Origin: Serripes groenlandicus
Taxonomy: Eukaryota > Mollusca > Bivalvia > Cardiida > Cardiidae
Length of the DNA: 64,000 nt
NCBI GenBank assembly: GCA_031761405.1
Contig: JASEVX010000007.1
Span: 64,289,573-64,353,572, forward strand
Direction: 5' to 3'
The position numbers were made by a program, and so were the translations under genes. Positions 41,390 through 53,300 of the stretch are shown here, in pieces; the stretch's first letter is position 1, and every line of letters begins with the position of its first letter. Under the pieces are notes generated by a model, which was given only the letters and a program-made list of their open reading frames with translations, was not told where the DNA came from and made no database searches.

Positions 41390-41800
41390 AAAATGGGAGT
41401 TAAAAATGGGAGCTAATAAGTTATATCTTATCAATCAGACAAGCTTTTTGCGTTGAAAGTCAGTGACCTTGACCTTTGACCTGAAACACCAATAGGGGTC
41501 ATCTAATGGTCATGCCAAACCTCCCTGCCGAAATTTGAAGACATTATGCCCAAGCATTCTGCAGTTATCAATTGGACAAGTTGTGTGTGTTCATGGTCAC
41601 TGTCACCTTGACCTTTGAACAGATTACCTCAAAATGATAGAGGTCATCTTCTGCTCATGCCTGATCTTCCTGCCAGTTTGAGTACTATAAGTTCAAGTAA
41701 TATCCGGTAATCAATTGGACAAGCTTTGGTCTACTGAAGAACCCACATATGCAAAGCAATATACAGCTTCTACCTCAACGGGGGGAATGAAAATGAATAC
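41390..41800 (+). repeat. Decayed 120-bp-type tandem units
   Basis: GTGACCTTGACCTTTGACC, GGGGTCATCTAATGGTCATG and TATCAATTGGACAAG recur at about 125 bp. No ends. Confidence 0.55.
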
Positions 41801-42187
41801 ATAATTTGAGAAAGGAGCAATATGATTTTCTTACTGCTGAGAAAATACTGTCAGATGAGGTTGCTCACCATCACAACCAATTTTCTCCTTAAACACTACT
41901 CATTGTTTCAATAATAATGGCTTCTGCTCTAAAGTTGTTTAAATTTATCTGTATAGGGGGTAATGGTTAAAATAGAGAATATATATTTTTAACTATTCAG
42001 TTACACATTTTTCCGTAATTCCAAAACAGGTCTCCAATTTGAATGTGTCTAAAACATGATACATGTTATAGTAAAATTATGGGTTAAATTAGTCTTAGTA
42101 ATAAGAAATAGTAACTTTTCAAGGTGAACAAATTATATGAAAATGGTTGGAATGTTTCAAATAATGCTGGAAACAGTTTTGGTTGCT

Positions 42188-42417
42188 TTAACCCTTTCCC
42201 TCATATAGACGCTTTCTGACGCCTCCGCAGCAGACGGCTTTTTGAAAACATAGTGACAAAAGAAGAAATTGCACAAAACGTGCAATTTCTCCTTTTGCCA
42301 CAATGTTTTCCACTTTAAGTCATAGGTTATCCATTCAATTATAAAGATTTTCTATTTTTTGGCAAAACATGTTCAAAGTCGTCTGCTGCAGAATTATCGT
42401 ATGAGGGAAAGGGTTAA
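42188..42417 (+). repeat. TTAA-MITE
   Basis: Full-length near-consensus; central AGAAATTGCACAAAACGTGC. Confidence 0.93.
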
Positions 42418-42449
42418 AAAAAAAATTAAGCAATATTTGAACAACAATG

Positions 42450-42617
42450 TTAGCCCATTCCCACATACAGCATCTTTCTGACACAATGACTTCTGAAAAC
42501 ATTGTGTCAAAAGAAGAAATTTCTCCTTTGGCCAAAGTGTTTTCAATTTAATTGAATAATTCAACTCTCATTTATCGGAATTTTTCACACTTTTGCAAAG
42601 ATGTGGGAAAGGGTTAA
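42450..42617 (+). repeat. TTAA-MITE, decayed
   Basis: TTAGCCCATTCCCACATAC to GATGTGGGAAAGGGTTAA; the central palindrome is reduced. Confidence 0.7.
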
Positions 42618-42667
42618 AAGGATTGAAACAATTTAACTACGCTTCAGTTTGAAAAACCCAAAACAAA

Positions 42668-42890
42668 CAACATAAAACAGGTGGTTGTTTCAAGACATTT
42701 TGCAGCTTATACAATAGAGATTCTTGTCAAGTGGAATGTTAGATCTAATCATTAGGAAAAAAACGAAGAAAAAAACCACACAACATAAAACAGGTGGTTT
42801 GGTTTGTTCAAGACATTTTGCAGCTTATACAATAGAGATTCTTGTCAAGGAATGTTAGATATAATCATTAGAAAATAAATAATAAACAAG
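42668..42890 (+). repeat. 113-bp tandem duplication
   Basis: CAACATAAAACAGGTGGTT begins at 42668 and 42781; both units contain CAAGACATTTTGCAGC and TAGAGATTCTTGTCAAG. Confidence 0.85.
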
Positions 42891-43851
42891 ACAGCCCAGA
42901 CCCTGAATCGCTCACCTAAGAATGTGCTTTTTATGAAAAGATAAACAAGACTTGAACATCTTGTAATTCTGTTGGAATCAGACGATTAATATATTGAACA
43001 ACTTATGCAGACGGTCACCTACATTTCCCCTAGATTTTCTTGAAATCAGACAAGGACTTACAGATCAGGAGAATTTTTAAGTTATGTCAATTTCACCTTT
43101 TGTGATCCACCATCTCTGTTCTTAAACCCTTTAAGTTGGCTAGAACAATTTCAGTAGAGGGTCATCTGAAGATTATTTCTTCCAAATTTTCTTGCAATGA
43201 AACAAGTGCTTTCAGAGCAGGGTAATTTTAAAGCTTTGTGATTTTACACGTATTCTTAATTATGCCTCTCAGTGGCCTTGTTTTTTGACCAATCAATTTC
43301 GTTTTAACAATTTTATTTAAGGGTCACCTAAGGAACATTTCTGCCAATTATTTTGAAATCAGACAAGGACATTCAAAGCAAAAGTGTTCTTTAAATTTGT
43401 CATTTTAACCCCTTTTTCTTGATGCAGCAACCCAAGTTATGAATTTAATTAAATACTTTGAACAATTGTTAAAGGGGAACATGCTTATTAAGTTTGGCTG
43501 CAATGGAACCAGTGGTTTAAGAGGAGATGTTGCTTAACCCTTTCCCACATATAGACGCTTTCTGACGCCTCTACAGCAGACGGCTTTTTGAAAACATAGT
43601 GGCAAAAGAAGAAATTGCTCAAGACGAGTAATTTCTTCTTTTGACACAATGTTTTGCACTTTTAGTCATAGGTTATCCATTCAATTATAGAAATTTTCTC
43701 GTTTTTGACAAAATATGTTAAAAGTCGTCTGCTGCAGAATTGTAGTATGAGGGAAAGGGTTAAAAGAAATTTTGGACCACGCACAGCTGACCTTGGACTC
43801 AGGGTGATCACAACTACTCACCATGAGCTCTTTGTGCTCTGGTGAGATAAC
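42885..43851 (+). mobile_element. HINE-like element with nested TTAA-MITE
   Basis: Starts AACAAGACAGCCCAGACCC and ends GATCACAACTACTCACCATG...CTCTGGTGAGATAA. Two or three decayed units with TTGAAATCAGACAAGGAC. The MITE at 43534-43763 interrupts its tail. Confidence 0.7.
43534..43763 (+). repeat. TTAA-MITE nested in HINE-like element
   Basis: Full-length; joining its flanks (GATGTTGC and AAGAAATTTTGG) through one TTAA restores a plausible host, so the target-site duplication is TTAA. Confidence 0.9.
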
Positions 43852-45195
43852 AAACAATCAATATGAAACATAAAACTCAATACAAATATGATTAATGGAC
43901 TCAAAGCAAACGTAAAATTTCAACATTGCATGCTGCAGAGGCATCTGAAGTCGTCTGTTATTTGGATAAGTTAATATGCCAGCAAAATCTTAACTTGTCT
44001 AGAAATAAATTGGCAAGACAAGTTTGCTTGTAAAATAGCCAGGTAAGAAAAGTCTTGACATAGTTACCAAACCATTGATTGTAACAGTATAGATTTATTC
44101 ATCCGATTTGCATGTCTTTATAAATATTGAATGTAACTAGTCTTTTCTCTTATACAGACAACTTGAACCATATGCAGCAAGCAATTTTTCAAATATTGTG
44201 TTGAAAGCAGAAATGCAGGACTTGAATAACTTTTATCATATTTTTCTTTTCCAACAATGTTTTCTACTCATATTCAAAGTAAGCCTTTCACTTTTGTCAT
44301 ATATATATATATCATTATATTTTCTAGATGTTTTCCATTTGGAAGTTGCCATAAAAAGTAATGAAATGTGAAATTTCTGTCTTGAAGCTGCACAAAGCAT
44401 AACCATATTTTGATTTGGATGAATACTTAATTTCATTTTTGAAAACTAACACAAATAAATATTTATATAGTAACTTTGACAAACATTGTAAAAAAGTTGA
44501 AACTCTACAAATAGATGAGAATTAACAGTTTTCTTATTTAAGAAATTATGTTAAAAGAGACATTTATATAAAGAATAAATATAAAAATTTGAACAATAAA
44601 ACAGTAGTACAGTATATCAATGTATCAATAAATGTATGTATTTATAAACAAGAATGAAAAAAAAAAATACAATTAACGTAAAAAATAATCAATCACAACC
44701 TAATCACAACATTCTTGTTTTCAGTACTTTCACTAATTCATACTTTCATTGATTTAAACTTTCTACACTTTTTATCAGTCCGATGTTATCAATTTTGAAG
44801 TTTGTATAACAACCCAAAAAATGACAATCAGGACTGATTGATCATCATGAGCCAGCTCAGCCTATGCATCTGCAATGTGATCATTATCTTCAATATTCAC
44901 CATCTAGTGATACAAGCTTCCAGAAAGCAGAGAAAGGTTATGACAAAAATCTGAGGTAACAGGTAAATAATGATATGCTATTAATTTCTAAACCTCCAAC
45001 AAAAGGACTATGTTGGTCCTAAAATGTTCAATAAAAGTCCCATAATTCTATATAAAACTATTATGAAGTACTCTACTCTATTATGAAGTCTCATATTTGC
45101 CTGATGTAGTGAAGTTATTGAGTTTGGGTTTGTACTCTAGCTACATAAACTATTTACTTGAACACTGTATTTCCTATGGAATTGTTTAATAGAGG
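43852..45195. other. Intergenic AT-rich DNA
   Basis: MITE scraps near 43920-43970 and 44150-44340, a (TA)n run near 44303, and otherwise unique. No gene seen. Confidence 0.4.
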
Positions 45196-45207
45196 GATTT
45201 GTGTAAT

Positions 45208-45474
45208 TTGTTTGTTTGTTTGGAGTTTAATGCCGCTTTCAACAGCTTTGGTTATATCACGGCGGTCAGTGCACCTACCCATGTTTTCCTGGCTTTCCCA
45301 CACCAGTACTTACACAACATTCTTTCGAAGTCACTGACTACTTTCTCACATAGATCAGAGGTGAGAGGTAATGGAAAACATCGCCCGAAATAATGTCGCC
45401 GCAACCGGGTATCGAACCCGTGACCTCTAGATCACGAGTCAGATACGCTACCAATTGAGGTACCCGGCCGGGTC
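45208..45474 (-). mobile_element. tRNA-derived SINE with 12-bp target-site duplication
   Basis: The minus strand starts CCGGCCGGGTACCTCAATTG and GGTAGCG (A box), with GGGTTCGATACCCGG (B box). Flanks GATTTGTGTAAT at 45196-45207 and 45475-45486 are identical. Tail at the low-coordinate side ends in CAAACAAACAAA. Confidence 0.92.
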
Positions 45475-45529
45475 GATTTGTGTAATACATGTACATGTAT
45501 TATCAATTTGGGCCAGTGGTTAAGGAGAT

Positions 45530-45770
45530 ATTGTCGAAAGGTTTTTCTAGTTTTAACTCTGGCAATCATCCTATTTAGTGAGGGTGGAATGGTTTGAACA
45601 ATTTTAGATTAAGCCATCTAGGAAGTAACCCTGTTAAATTATTTTAAATTGAATCAGTAGTTTCAAAAAGATTTGAATGGGTGATTGACACCAGACGACA
45701 GACAGGCAATATACAATGAGTGATCACAATAAGTCCCTCAATTACTTCTTGCTCAGATAACCTAAAAACA
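45530..45770 (+). repeat. HINE-like fragment
   Basis: Tail phrases GACACCAGACGACAGAC, GATCACAATAAGTCCCTC and GCTCAGATAACCTAAAAA. Confidence 0.5.
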
Positions 45771-45795
45771 GTCTACTGCATGATTGAAGTTACAG

Positions 45796-46025
45796 TTAAC
45801 CATTTCCCTGATATAGACGCTTTCTGATGCCTCTGCAGCAGACGGCTTTTTGAAAACATAGTGACAAAAGAAGAAATTGCACAAAACGTGCAATTTTTTC
45901 TTTTGCCACAATGTTTTCCACTTTTTGTCATAGGTTATCCATTCAATTATGGAGATTTTCTATTTTTTGACAAAATACGTTCAAAGTCGTCTGCTGCAGA
46001 ATTGCTGCATGAGGGAAAGGGTTAA
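45796..46025 (+). repeat. TTAA-MITE
   Basis: Full-length near-consensus copy. Confidence 0.92.
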
Positions 46026-46377
46026 ACATGTTAAATCTCCTTAACTACTTGGAAATAGCAACATTAATCTGTATTATAGCTTAAATTAATATTTAAAAAG
46101 AAAATGGTCAAACAATTAAAAGTTTACATGGACAAAACTGACATTCGAGACTCTGCAACTATCAAAGACAACACAGTCTGATCAGGATCTTTACTGTTGA
46201 CTATCTAGCTGTACAAGCATCCTAGAAACCTCTGGAAAATAGTTTTACCAAAAGATCTCGTAATTATCATTAATTTCAATACGTCCGTATGTCTGTTTTT
46301 GTGACGTATGACTTTATATAATGTATATGTTCTAGTAATATCATTCGAAAGATTGTTCTGAGGTAGCATATAGTTTG

Positions 46378-46581
46378 TTAACCCTTTCCCTCATATAGAC
46401 GCTTTTTGAAAACATAGCGACAAAAGAAGAAATTGCACAAAACATGCAATTTCTCCTTTTGCCACAATGTTTTCCACTTTTCGTCATAGGTTATCCATTC
46501 AATTATGGAGATTTTCTATGTTTTGACAAAATACGTTCAAAGTCGTCTGCTGCAGAATTGTCGTATGAGGGAAAGGGTTAA
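46378..46581 (+). repeat. TTAA-MITE with 26-bp left deletion
   Basis: Lacks the TGACGCCTCTGCAGCAGACGG block; otherwise close to consensus and TTAA-bounded. Confidence 0.9.
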
Positions 46582-47222
46582 ACAAAACAATGAGTTTGAT
46601 TCATGCATTTTCACACTTTGTTGATTCAATTTTAGTTCACATCTTGTGACATCAATGCTTATTATAAAAAATCGAGATTACTATAATATTTTACATTAAA
46701 TACAAAGAGGAGTGGTCATTATAATTATTATTATTATTTTCAATTTATTTTTATTAAGTATTAAATTCAAATTTCAAATTAAAAATATCTTGTTAAATAA
46801 ATAATATTAAAAAATAGAATATTCTATGACTTAAAAAGCCCTTTTAAAGCTCATTTTTGTGCAGATTAAGAATGTTTTCTCCTAGTGCATCAGAGAACAC
46901 TTGCCATCAATAATATATACTATTTTAAAAGTTGATAAGTACATGTTGAAAAAAGAATTGAACACATTTAATAGATTAAAGATTAAAATGCCATTGATTA
47001 ATAACTTAAAAACAAAAACAAAAAATCAATTCAACATGGCAAGACCATGGCACACATACACAAAGATGCACCTTTTTCTTGTCCCAAGATCAATTCTGAA
47101 TATTACAATTACTTTCTTTGGACATATATTCTCAAGTTCTGCTCTTGTTTGGTCCCATAACATATTTTGATTCTTTAAATTAGCCTGGCCAAAATCCAAT
47201 AAGATCTGCTGTTACTTATGTT
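46582..47222. other. MGLL downstream and 3' UTR region
   Basis: AT-rich. Holds possible minus-strand poly(A) signals ATTAAA (46967-46972) and AATAAA (46744-46749). An open plus frame at 46901-47170 has no family match and is probably chance. Confidence 0.4.
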
Positions 47223-47321
47223 TCAGCATCTGGCATTTATCCAATCAGCTACTGTGTTGCAAGTCTCAGATCTAACTGGTTCAATCTCATTATGAAGTTG
47301 GTGAAAAGCATCTGTGAAAAT
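47223..47321 (-). CDS. MGLL: MGLL terminal exon with catalytic His and stop
   Basis: 99 bp: IFTDAFHQLHNEIEPVRSET then CNTVADWINARC and TGA. His in AFHQLHNE is the catalytic base. Acceptor TTTTCTGCTTCAG. An HINE-like element begins only 36 bp upstream of the exon, so branch point and pyrimidine tract are squeezed between element and exon. Candidate poly(A) signals on the minus strand are ATTAAA at 46967-46972 and AATAAA at 46744-46749. Confidence 0.95.
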   Translation of the reverse strand: MFTDAFHQLHNEIEPVRSETCNTVADWINARC

Positions 47322-50300
47322 CTGAAGCAGAAAATGGTGATTAATGAGGAGTGTTAAACAAGAGGGCCATGATGGCCCTGGAATCGCTCACCTGATTTTT
47401 TTTTTTTTTTTTACTTTAGCTATATAAGGCGGCCATAGTTTCAGACTAATCAACTTGACTTGAAGGAATCTGATAGAGGGTCACCCTAGGAACATTTCTA
47501 CAAAATTATTTGAAAATCGGCCTGACACTTTTGGAGGAGAAGATTTTTTAAGTTTTCACTATAGCCATATAATGCAAAATAGCCCTGCCCACTGGCGGCC
47601 ATGTTTTTTGACCAATCAACATGGCTTGAAGGAATCTGAAAGTGGGTCACTTAAGGAACATTTCTACAAAATTATTTGAAAATCGGCCTGACACTTTCGG
47701 AGAAGAAGATTTGTTAAGTTTTCACTATAGCCATATAAGGCAAAATAGCCCCGCCACCCTGGCGGCCATGTTTTTCGACCAATCAAATTGGCTTGAAGGA
47801 ATCTGATAGAAGGTCATCCAAGGAACATTTCTACAAAATTATTTGAAAATCGGCCTGACACTTTCGGAGGAGAAGATTTTTTAAGTTTTCACTATAGCCA
47901 TATAAGGCAAAATAGCCCCGCCCCCCCTGGCGGCCATGTTTTTTGACCAATCAACATGGCTTGAAGGAATCTGATTAGAGGGTCATCCAAGGAACATTTC
48001 TACAAAATTATTTGAAAATCTGCCAACCAGTTTGGGAGAAGAAGATTTTTTAAGTTTTCACTATAGCCATATAAGGCAAAATAGCCCCGCCCCCCTGGTG
48101 GCCATGTTTTTCGACCAATCAACATGGCTTGAAGGAATCTGACAGAGGGTCATCCAAGGAACATTTCTACAAAATTATTTGAAAATCGGCCTGACACTTT
48201 TGGAGGAGAAGATTTTTTAAGTTTTCACTTTAGCCATATAATGCAAAATGGCCCTGCCCAGTGGCGGCCATGTTTTTTGACCAATCAACATGGCTTGAAG
48301 GAATCTGAAAGTGGGTCACTTAAGGAATATTTCTACAAAATTATTTGAAAATCGGCCCGACACCTATGGAGGAGAAGATTTTTTAAGTTTTCACTATAGC
48401 CATATAAGGGAAAATAGCCCCACCCCCCCTGGCGGCCATGTTTTTCGACCAATCAACATGGCTTGAAGGAATCTGAAAGTGGGTCACTTAAGGAACATTT
48501 CTACAAAATTATTTGAAAATCTGCCAACCAGTTTGGGAGAAGAAGAATTTTGAAGTTTTTTCGGTTTCGTTGCCATGGAAACCGGAATTCTGCATGGATC
48601 CCAAAAATTTGAAGGTATTCTGGTGAGGTCATCGAGAGGATGCTTTCTGTGAAGTTTCATCCCAATTGACCTACTGGTTACTGAGGAGAAGAAGTTGACG
48701 CACGCCGGACGACGCACGCCGGACAAAAGGCAATCACAATAACTCACCTTGAGCAAAGCTCAGGTGAGCTAAAAAGTTCAAGAAAAGTTCCATGTCTCTT
48801 TAAGAATTAATATATAAATTAAGCACGATTTTGAATGTACAATATTGTTCATTAAATGCATTTATAATTTATATTATACAAACAATGCACATTCTAATGT
48901 CCCATAGGAACGTCAACTTTTCAAACACCCCTCATATATATAGTAAAGATGGTAATGATGTGCTTTGGAGACAGTGCAGACAAAGATCAGCTTCCTAAAC
49001 TGTGTAAATTACATCTGTCAGATAGTTTTATCTTAAATTTTATTTGGCAAACTATGCATATTTCATCATGTAATTAACCCTTTCCCTCATATAGACGCTT
49101 TCTGACGCCTATGTAGCAGACGGCTTTTTAAAAACATAGTGACAAAAGAAGAAATTGCTCAAAACGAGCAATTTCTCCTTTTGCCACAATGTTTTCCATT
49201 TTAAGTCATAGGTTATCCATTTAATTATAGAGAATTTCTATTTTTTGATAAAATATGTTCAAAGTCGTCTGCTGCAGAATTGTTGTATGAGGGAAAGGGT
49301 TAAAAGGGGAAAAAATCCAACAGTCTGTTCTGCCTTAACGTCAAACAAGAACAATGTTTAAAACATTTTGGGAAGCAAACAGACCTGTATCAAGCAATTT
49401 CACCATTTCCAACAATGGCATCAATTATATAGCAAATCATAATATTGATGTTAGACATATACTTCTTTAATTCATATATTTTCAGGGCAAACACCGGAAT
49501 TAAAATTGATAAACAACGATACTTTACACGATTGCAAATTGTTAACTCGCAATTTCTCCTTTTCCCATAATGATTGCAGTTCTGTTTAAGAATTAACCTA
49601 CCAATAGTTCAGGTTTGATTGATTGAATTATTGGGGTTTAACGCTGTTTTTAACATTTTCTCAGTTATATCACGGCGGCAAGTTCACCTACTCATGCATT
49701 TCCTGGTATTCTCACACCAGTACTCCACACAACAATCTTCTCAAGCAACTGGCTGCTTTTCCACATAGACTAAGCCCATTGGTGGAAGATGAACGAGGCA
49801 TGTCGCATTGACTTTTGTCAATCGTCGGAAAGAAAGTTGGCCGAGCCGGGATTCGAACTTACAACCCCTGGATTGACAGCCCGCGCCGCTACCAACAGAG
49901 CTACCGGGGCTCGGCCCAATAGTTCAAGTATCACATCTATTTCATGACACAATATATTATATCAAAACAGATTTAATAATATCAGCAATACACTTACATT
50001 ATATAATTTGTTCAATCATTTTAACTTGAAAACCTAAAACATATCACCTCCTATATAATTAAACCATGTAAATAAAGAGACATTTGCATATCCAGATTTT
50101 CTTTTTTCTATCAATCTTCAATCTGGAAGAGTCTTAACAAACATGCTTAGTAGCACAACATGGCTGACTAAATATTATACAGCATGCACTTACTTTGATT
50201 TGTTTATCTGTAGATTGAGCTTTCTCATGCAGAAGTTTGGAGCCATCTATGTCACAAAGAGTGTCCTTGTCACCATGTAGCACAATAAATGGCCATGTGA

Positions 50301-53300
50301 CATCGGTCAGTTTTACTCGCAAGTCAGTCAGCACTGCATGTAGTACCATAGCAAATCTAAAACAGAACAAAAAGTTAGCCCTTTCCCACAAACAACAAAT
50401 CTGCAGCAGACAACTTATAATACATTATTAAATAAATATGGAAACTCTATATAAATGAAAGTAATTGCTAATATTTTTCAAAAGCATCTACAGCAGAGGC
50501 ATCAGAAAGCTTCTGTTTGTGGGAAAGGGTTACAAACTAAAACTGAATGTGACAAAATATCTCCGAAAAGTACTATGAAAGCATAAACAAACATTTTCGA
50601 CTGCCAAATATCAGTAAGTGAAGGCGTGACAGACAGTCAAAAAGGCGTGACATACAGTCAGATGGATGGACAGATGACAGAGGTTACCACATACAACAAA
50701 CTTGCTGCATTGAAAAAATATCTGCACAAGTATGGAACATCTCTTTCAATGAATATAGTATTATTGAATAGAACCAATTTGTTTGTTTTATTAGGGTTTA
50801 AGGCTGTTTTAGACATTAGTTCAGTTATATCCATCGACAGTTCCCTTATTATCACTGGGTAAACAAACCAGTACTAGGCTAAGAAATGTGCCTTGCCCAA
50901 GGGCACTCCACCAAGAACACCACAAGTGATTAAACCGTTAATAGAAAGGAGCTTGACTGTTTGGTGTTTTACACCACTTTCAACACTTTTTCAGTTATAT
51001 CAAGGGCGTTTCCTGGGTAAGTTACCGTTACTACTTGTCCTTTTATCCTGACACTAGCCAGTCAGTCATAATGCTAACCCCGCAACCCTGAGTGTCAAGG
51101 AGGGCAGCCATTACTACAACTTCAAGTCTTTGGTATGACCCGGATGGGGATAGAACCCATGACCTACTGCTCACAAGGCGGTACCATTAGACCACCAAGG
51201 CCGTTGAATAGAATTAGCAATTTCTCCATTTGCCACAATGTTTTCAAAAAATAGTTTATACTGCAGATGCATCAGAAAGTGTCTGTATATGGAGAAGGAT
51301 TAAACGAACAAACATACCTGCTCTTTACACCAGGGTGATATACCAAAGGATCTTCAGCATATTGTTTCACCTGAAATGTAATCAAATGTACTATTTACTC
51401 TTCACTTTATACAAATGACATTTCAAAAACATCGCAAGAAGTTATTTTTAGTTATATGCTTAGATTTTCAAAAAATTTCAGGTTTGAAACACGGTGGCTT
51501 TTATATAATAATATATTAAGTATTTGAAGAGAACAGAGAAGGAAATCATAGTACAGCTGAAATTGTTTTAAAACAATTATATAATTCTTTTTACACTTTA
51601 CCACATATGATAAATCAGCAGCAGATGCTGTTTCAAACATCAAAGCAAACATATCAATAAATAAAGAATAATTTCGAAATAAGTAAAAAATCTTGTGGTA
51701 AAGTGATAAAATTGCTCATCATGAACAATTTCTCTCCTTTTGCCACAAGGTTTTCAAAAAATTGTGGATACAATTTTAACCATTCTACTTTTGTCCTAAA
51801 TACAAATACAACTACTTACATAATCCTGGTCCCTTGAAAGTGACTTTGAATCTATTTCTCCAAGATGAACATTAGGAAACAATCTTGACACCACCTTACC
51901 TAATGTAATCTGCAATATAACAAAGGTCTTTATAAAAAGAGGCAAAGGAGAGACAGTATACTGCTCCACTGCTATGAGGCAAAATAACCCCATACATTAT
52001 GGGCGTAAAGGGTTCAACAGCCCAACACCCTGGTGGCCAAGTTTTTTTTACCAATCCACATTGTTTAAGGAATCTGGTAAAAAGATACCATTGGAACATT
52101 TTTATGTAATAAATAGAAAATCTGTCAAATTTGTTTAAAGTTTTCACTTGAGGCAGAATGCGTAAAACAGCCTGGGGTCATTTTTATTGACCAATCAGCA
52201 TGACTTGAAAGAATCTAGTAAGGGTCATCAAACCAACATTTCTATGAAATAATTTGGGAGAAAAAGACTAAAACGGGACAAAGTTATTTGAAAATCAGCC
52301 AAATAGTTTTGGAGGAGAAGATTTCAACCAGAATTCTGCATGTATCCAACAGTTTTGAAGGAATGTAGGAGGGGAAGCTACATATAGAGTTCAGTCAAAT
52401 CGTAGCAGACAACTTTGAAAACATACCAGAAAACAATTAGAAACTCCCTTTCAACGGAAGTAAAATTTATTGATTAGAGTTGAAAACATTGTGACAAAAG
52501 GAGATTTTTTTTGTTTTGAGCAGTTTCTTCTATTGTCACCATGTTTTCAAAAAGCCCTTTGCTGCACAGGCATCAGAAAGTGTATATATGAGTGAAAATG
52601 TTTATCATCGGTGCTTTGAAATTGATGATAATTGTAAGAATAGTTTTGATGCAGTGTTATAAACCTTGGTGAGAAAAAGCGGACATGGCTCATTTTGAGC
52701 AATTTTTCTGTTCCCCAATATGCTTTCTTAACCCTTTCCCTCATATAGACGCTTTCTAATGCCTCTGCAGCAGACGGCTTTTTGAAAACATAGTGACAAA
52801 TGAAGAAATTGCACAAAACATGCAATTTCTCCTTTTGCCACAATGTTTTCCACTTTTTGTCATAGGTTATCCATTCAATTATAGAGATTTTCTATTTTTT
52901 GACTAAATATGTTCAAAGTCGTCTGCTGCAGAATTGTTCTATGAGGGAAAGGGTTAGGTTGTGAGATACAGACAGAGGTATAAAAAGTAATTAACTTGAA
53001 GGAAAGGATTAATTAATGTCCCTCAAACAGACATTGTTTGATGCCTGTGCAGCAGACACCTTTTGAAAACATTGCAACAAGTAGAGAAATTGCTCGTGAT
53101 GAGCAATTTCTCCTTTTGCCACAATGTTTCAAAACTCTTTTAATAATTAATCTCTCATTCATGGAGATTATTCACGTTTTTGCCAATATGTTTTCAAAGT
53201 CATCTGCTGTATGAAGTTGAGATAAAACGAATTTCCTACTACAATCTATGAACATACCTTCATTGGAGTTGCTAATTTTTTATCCGCAATAATCAGAGGC

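Noticed and set aside
46901..47170. 89-residue plus-strand gene
   Set aside because: AT-rich lysine/asparagine-biased frame in the MGLL downstream region; no motif or splice context.
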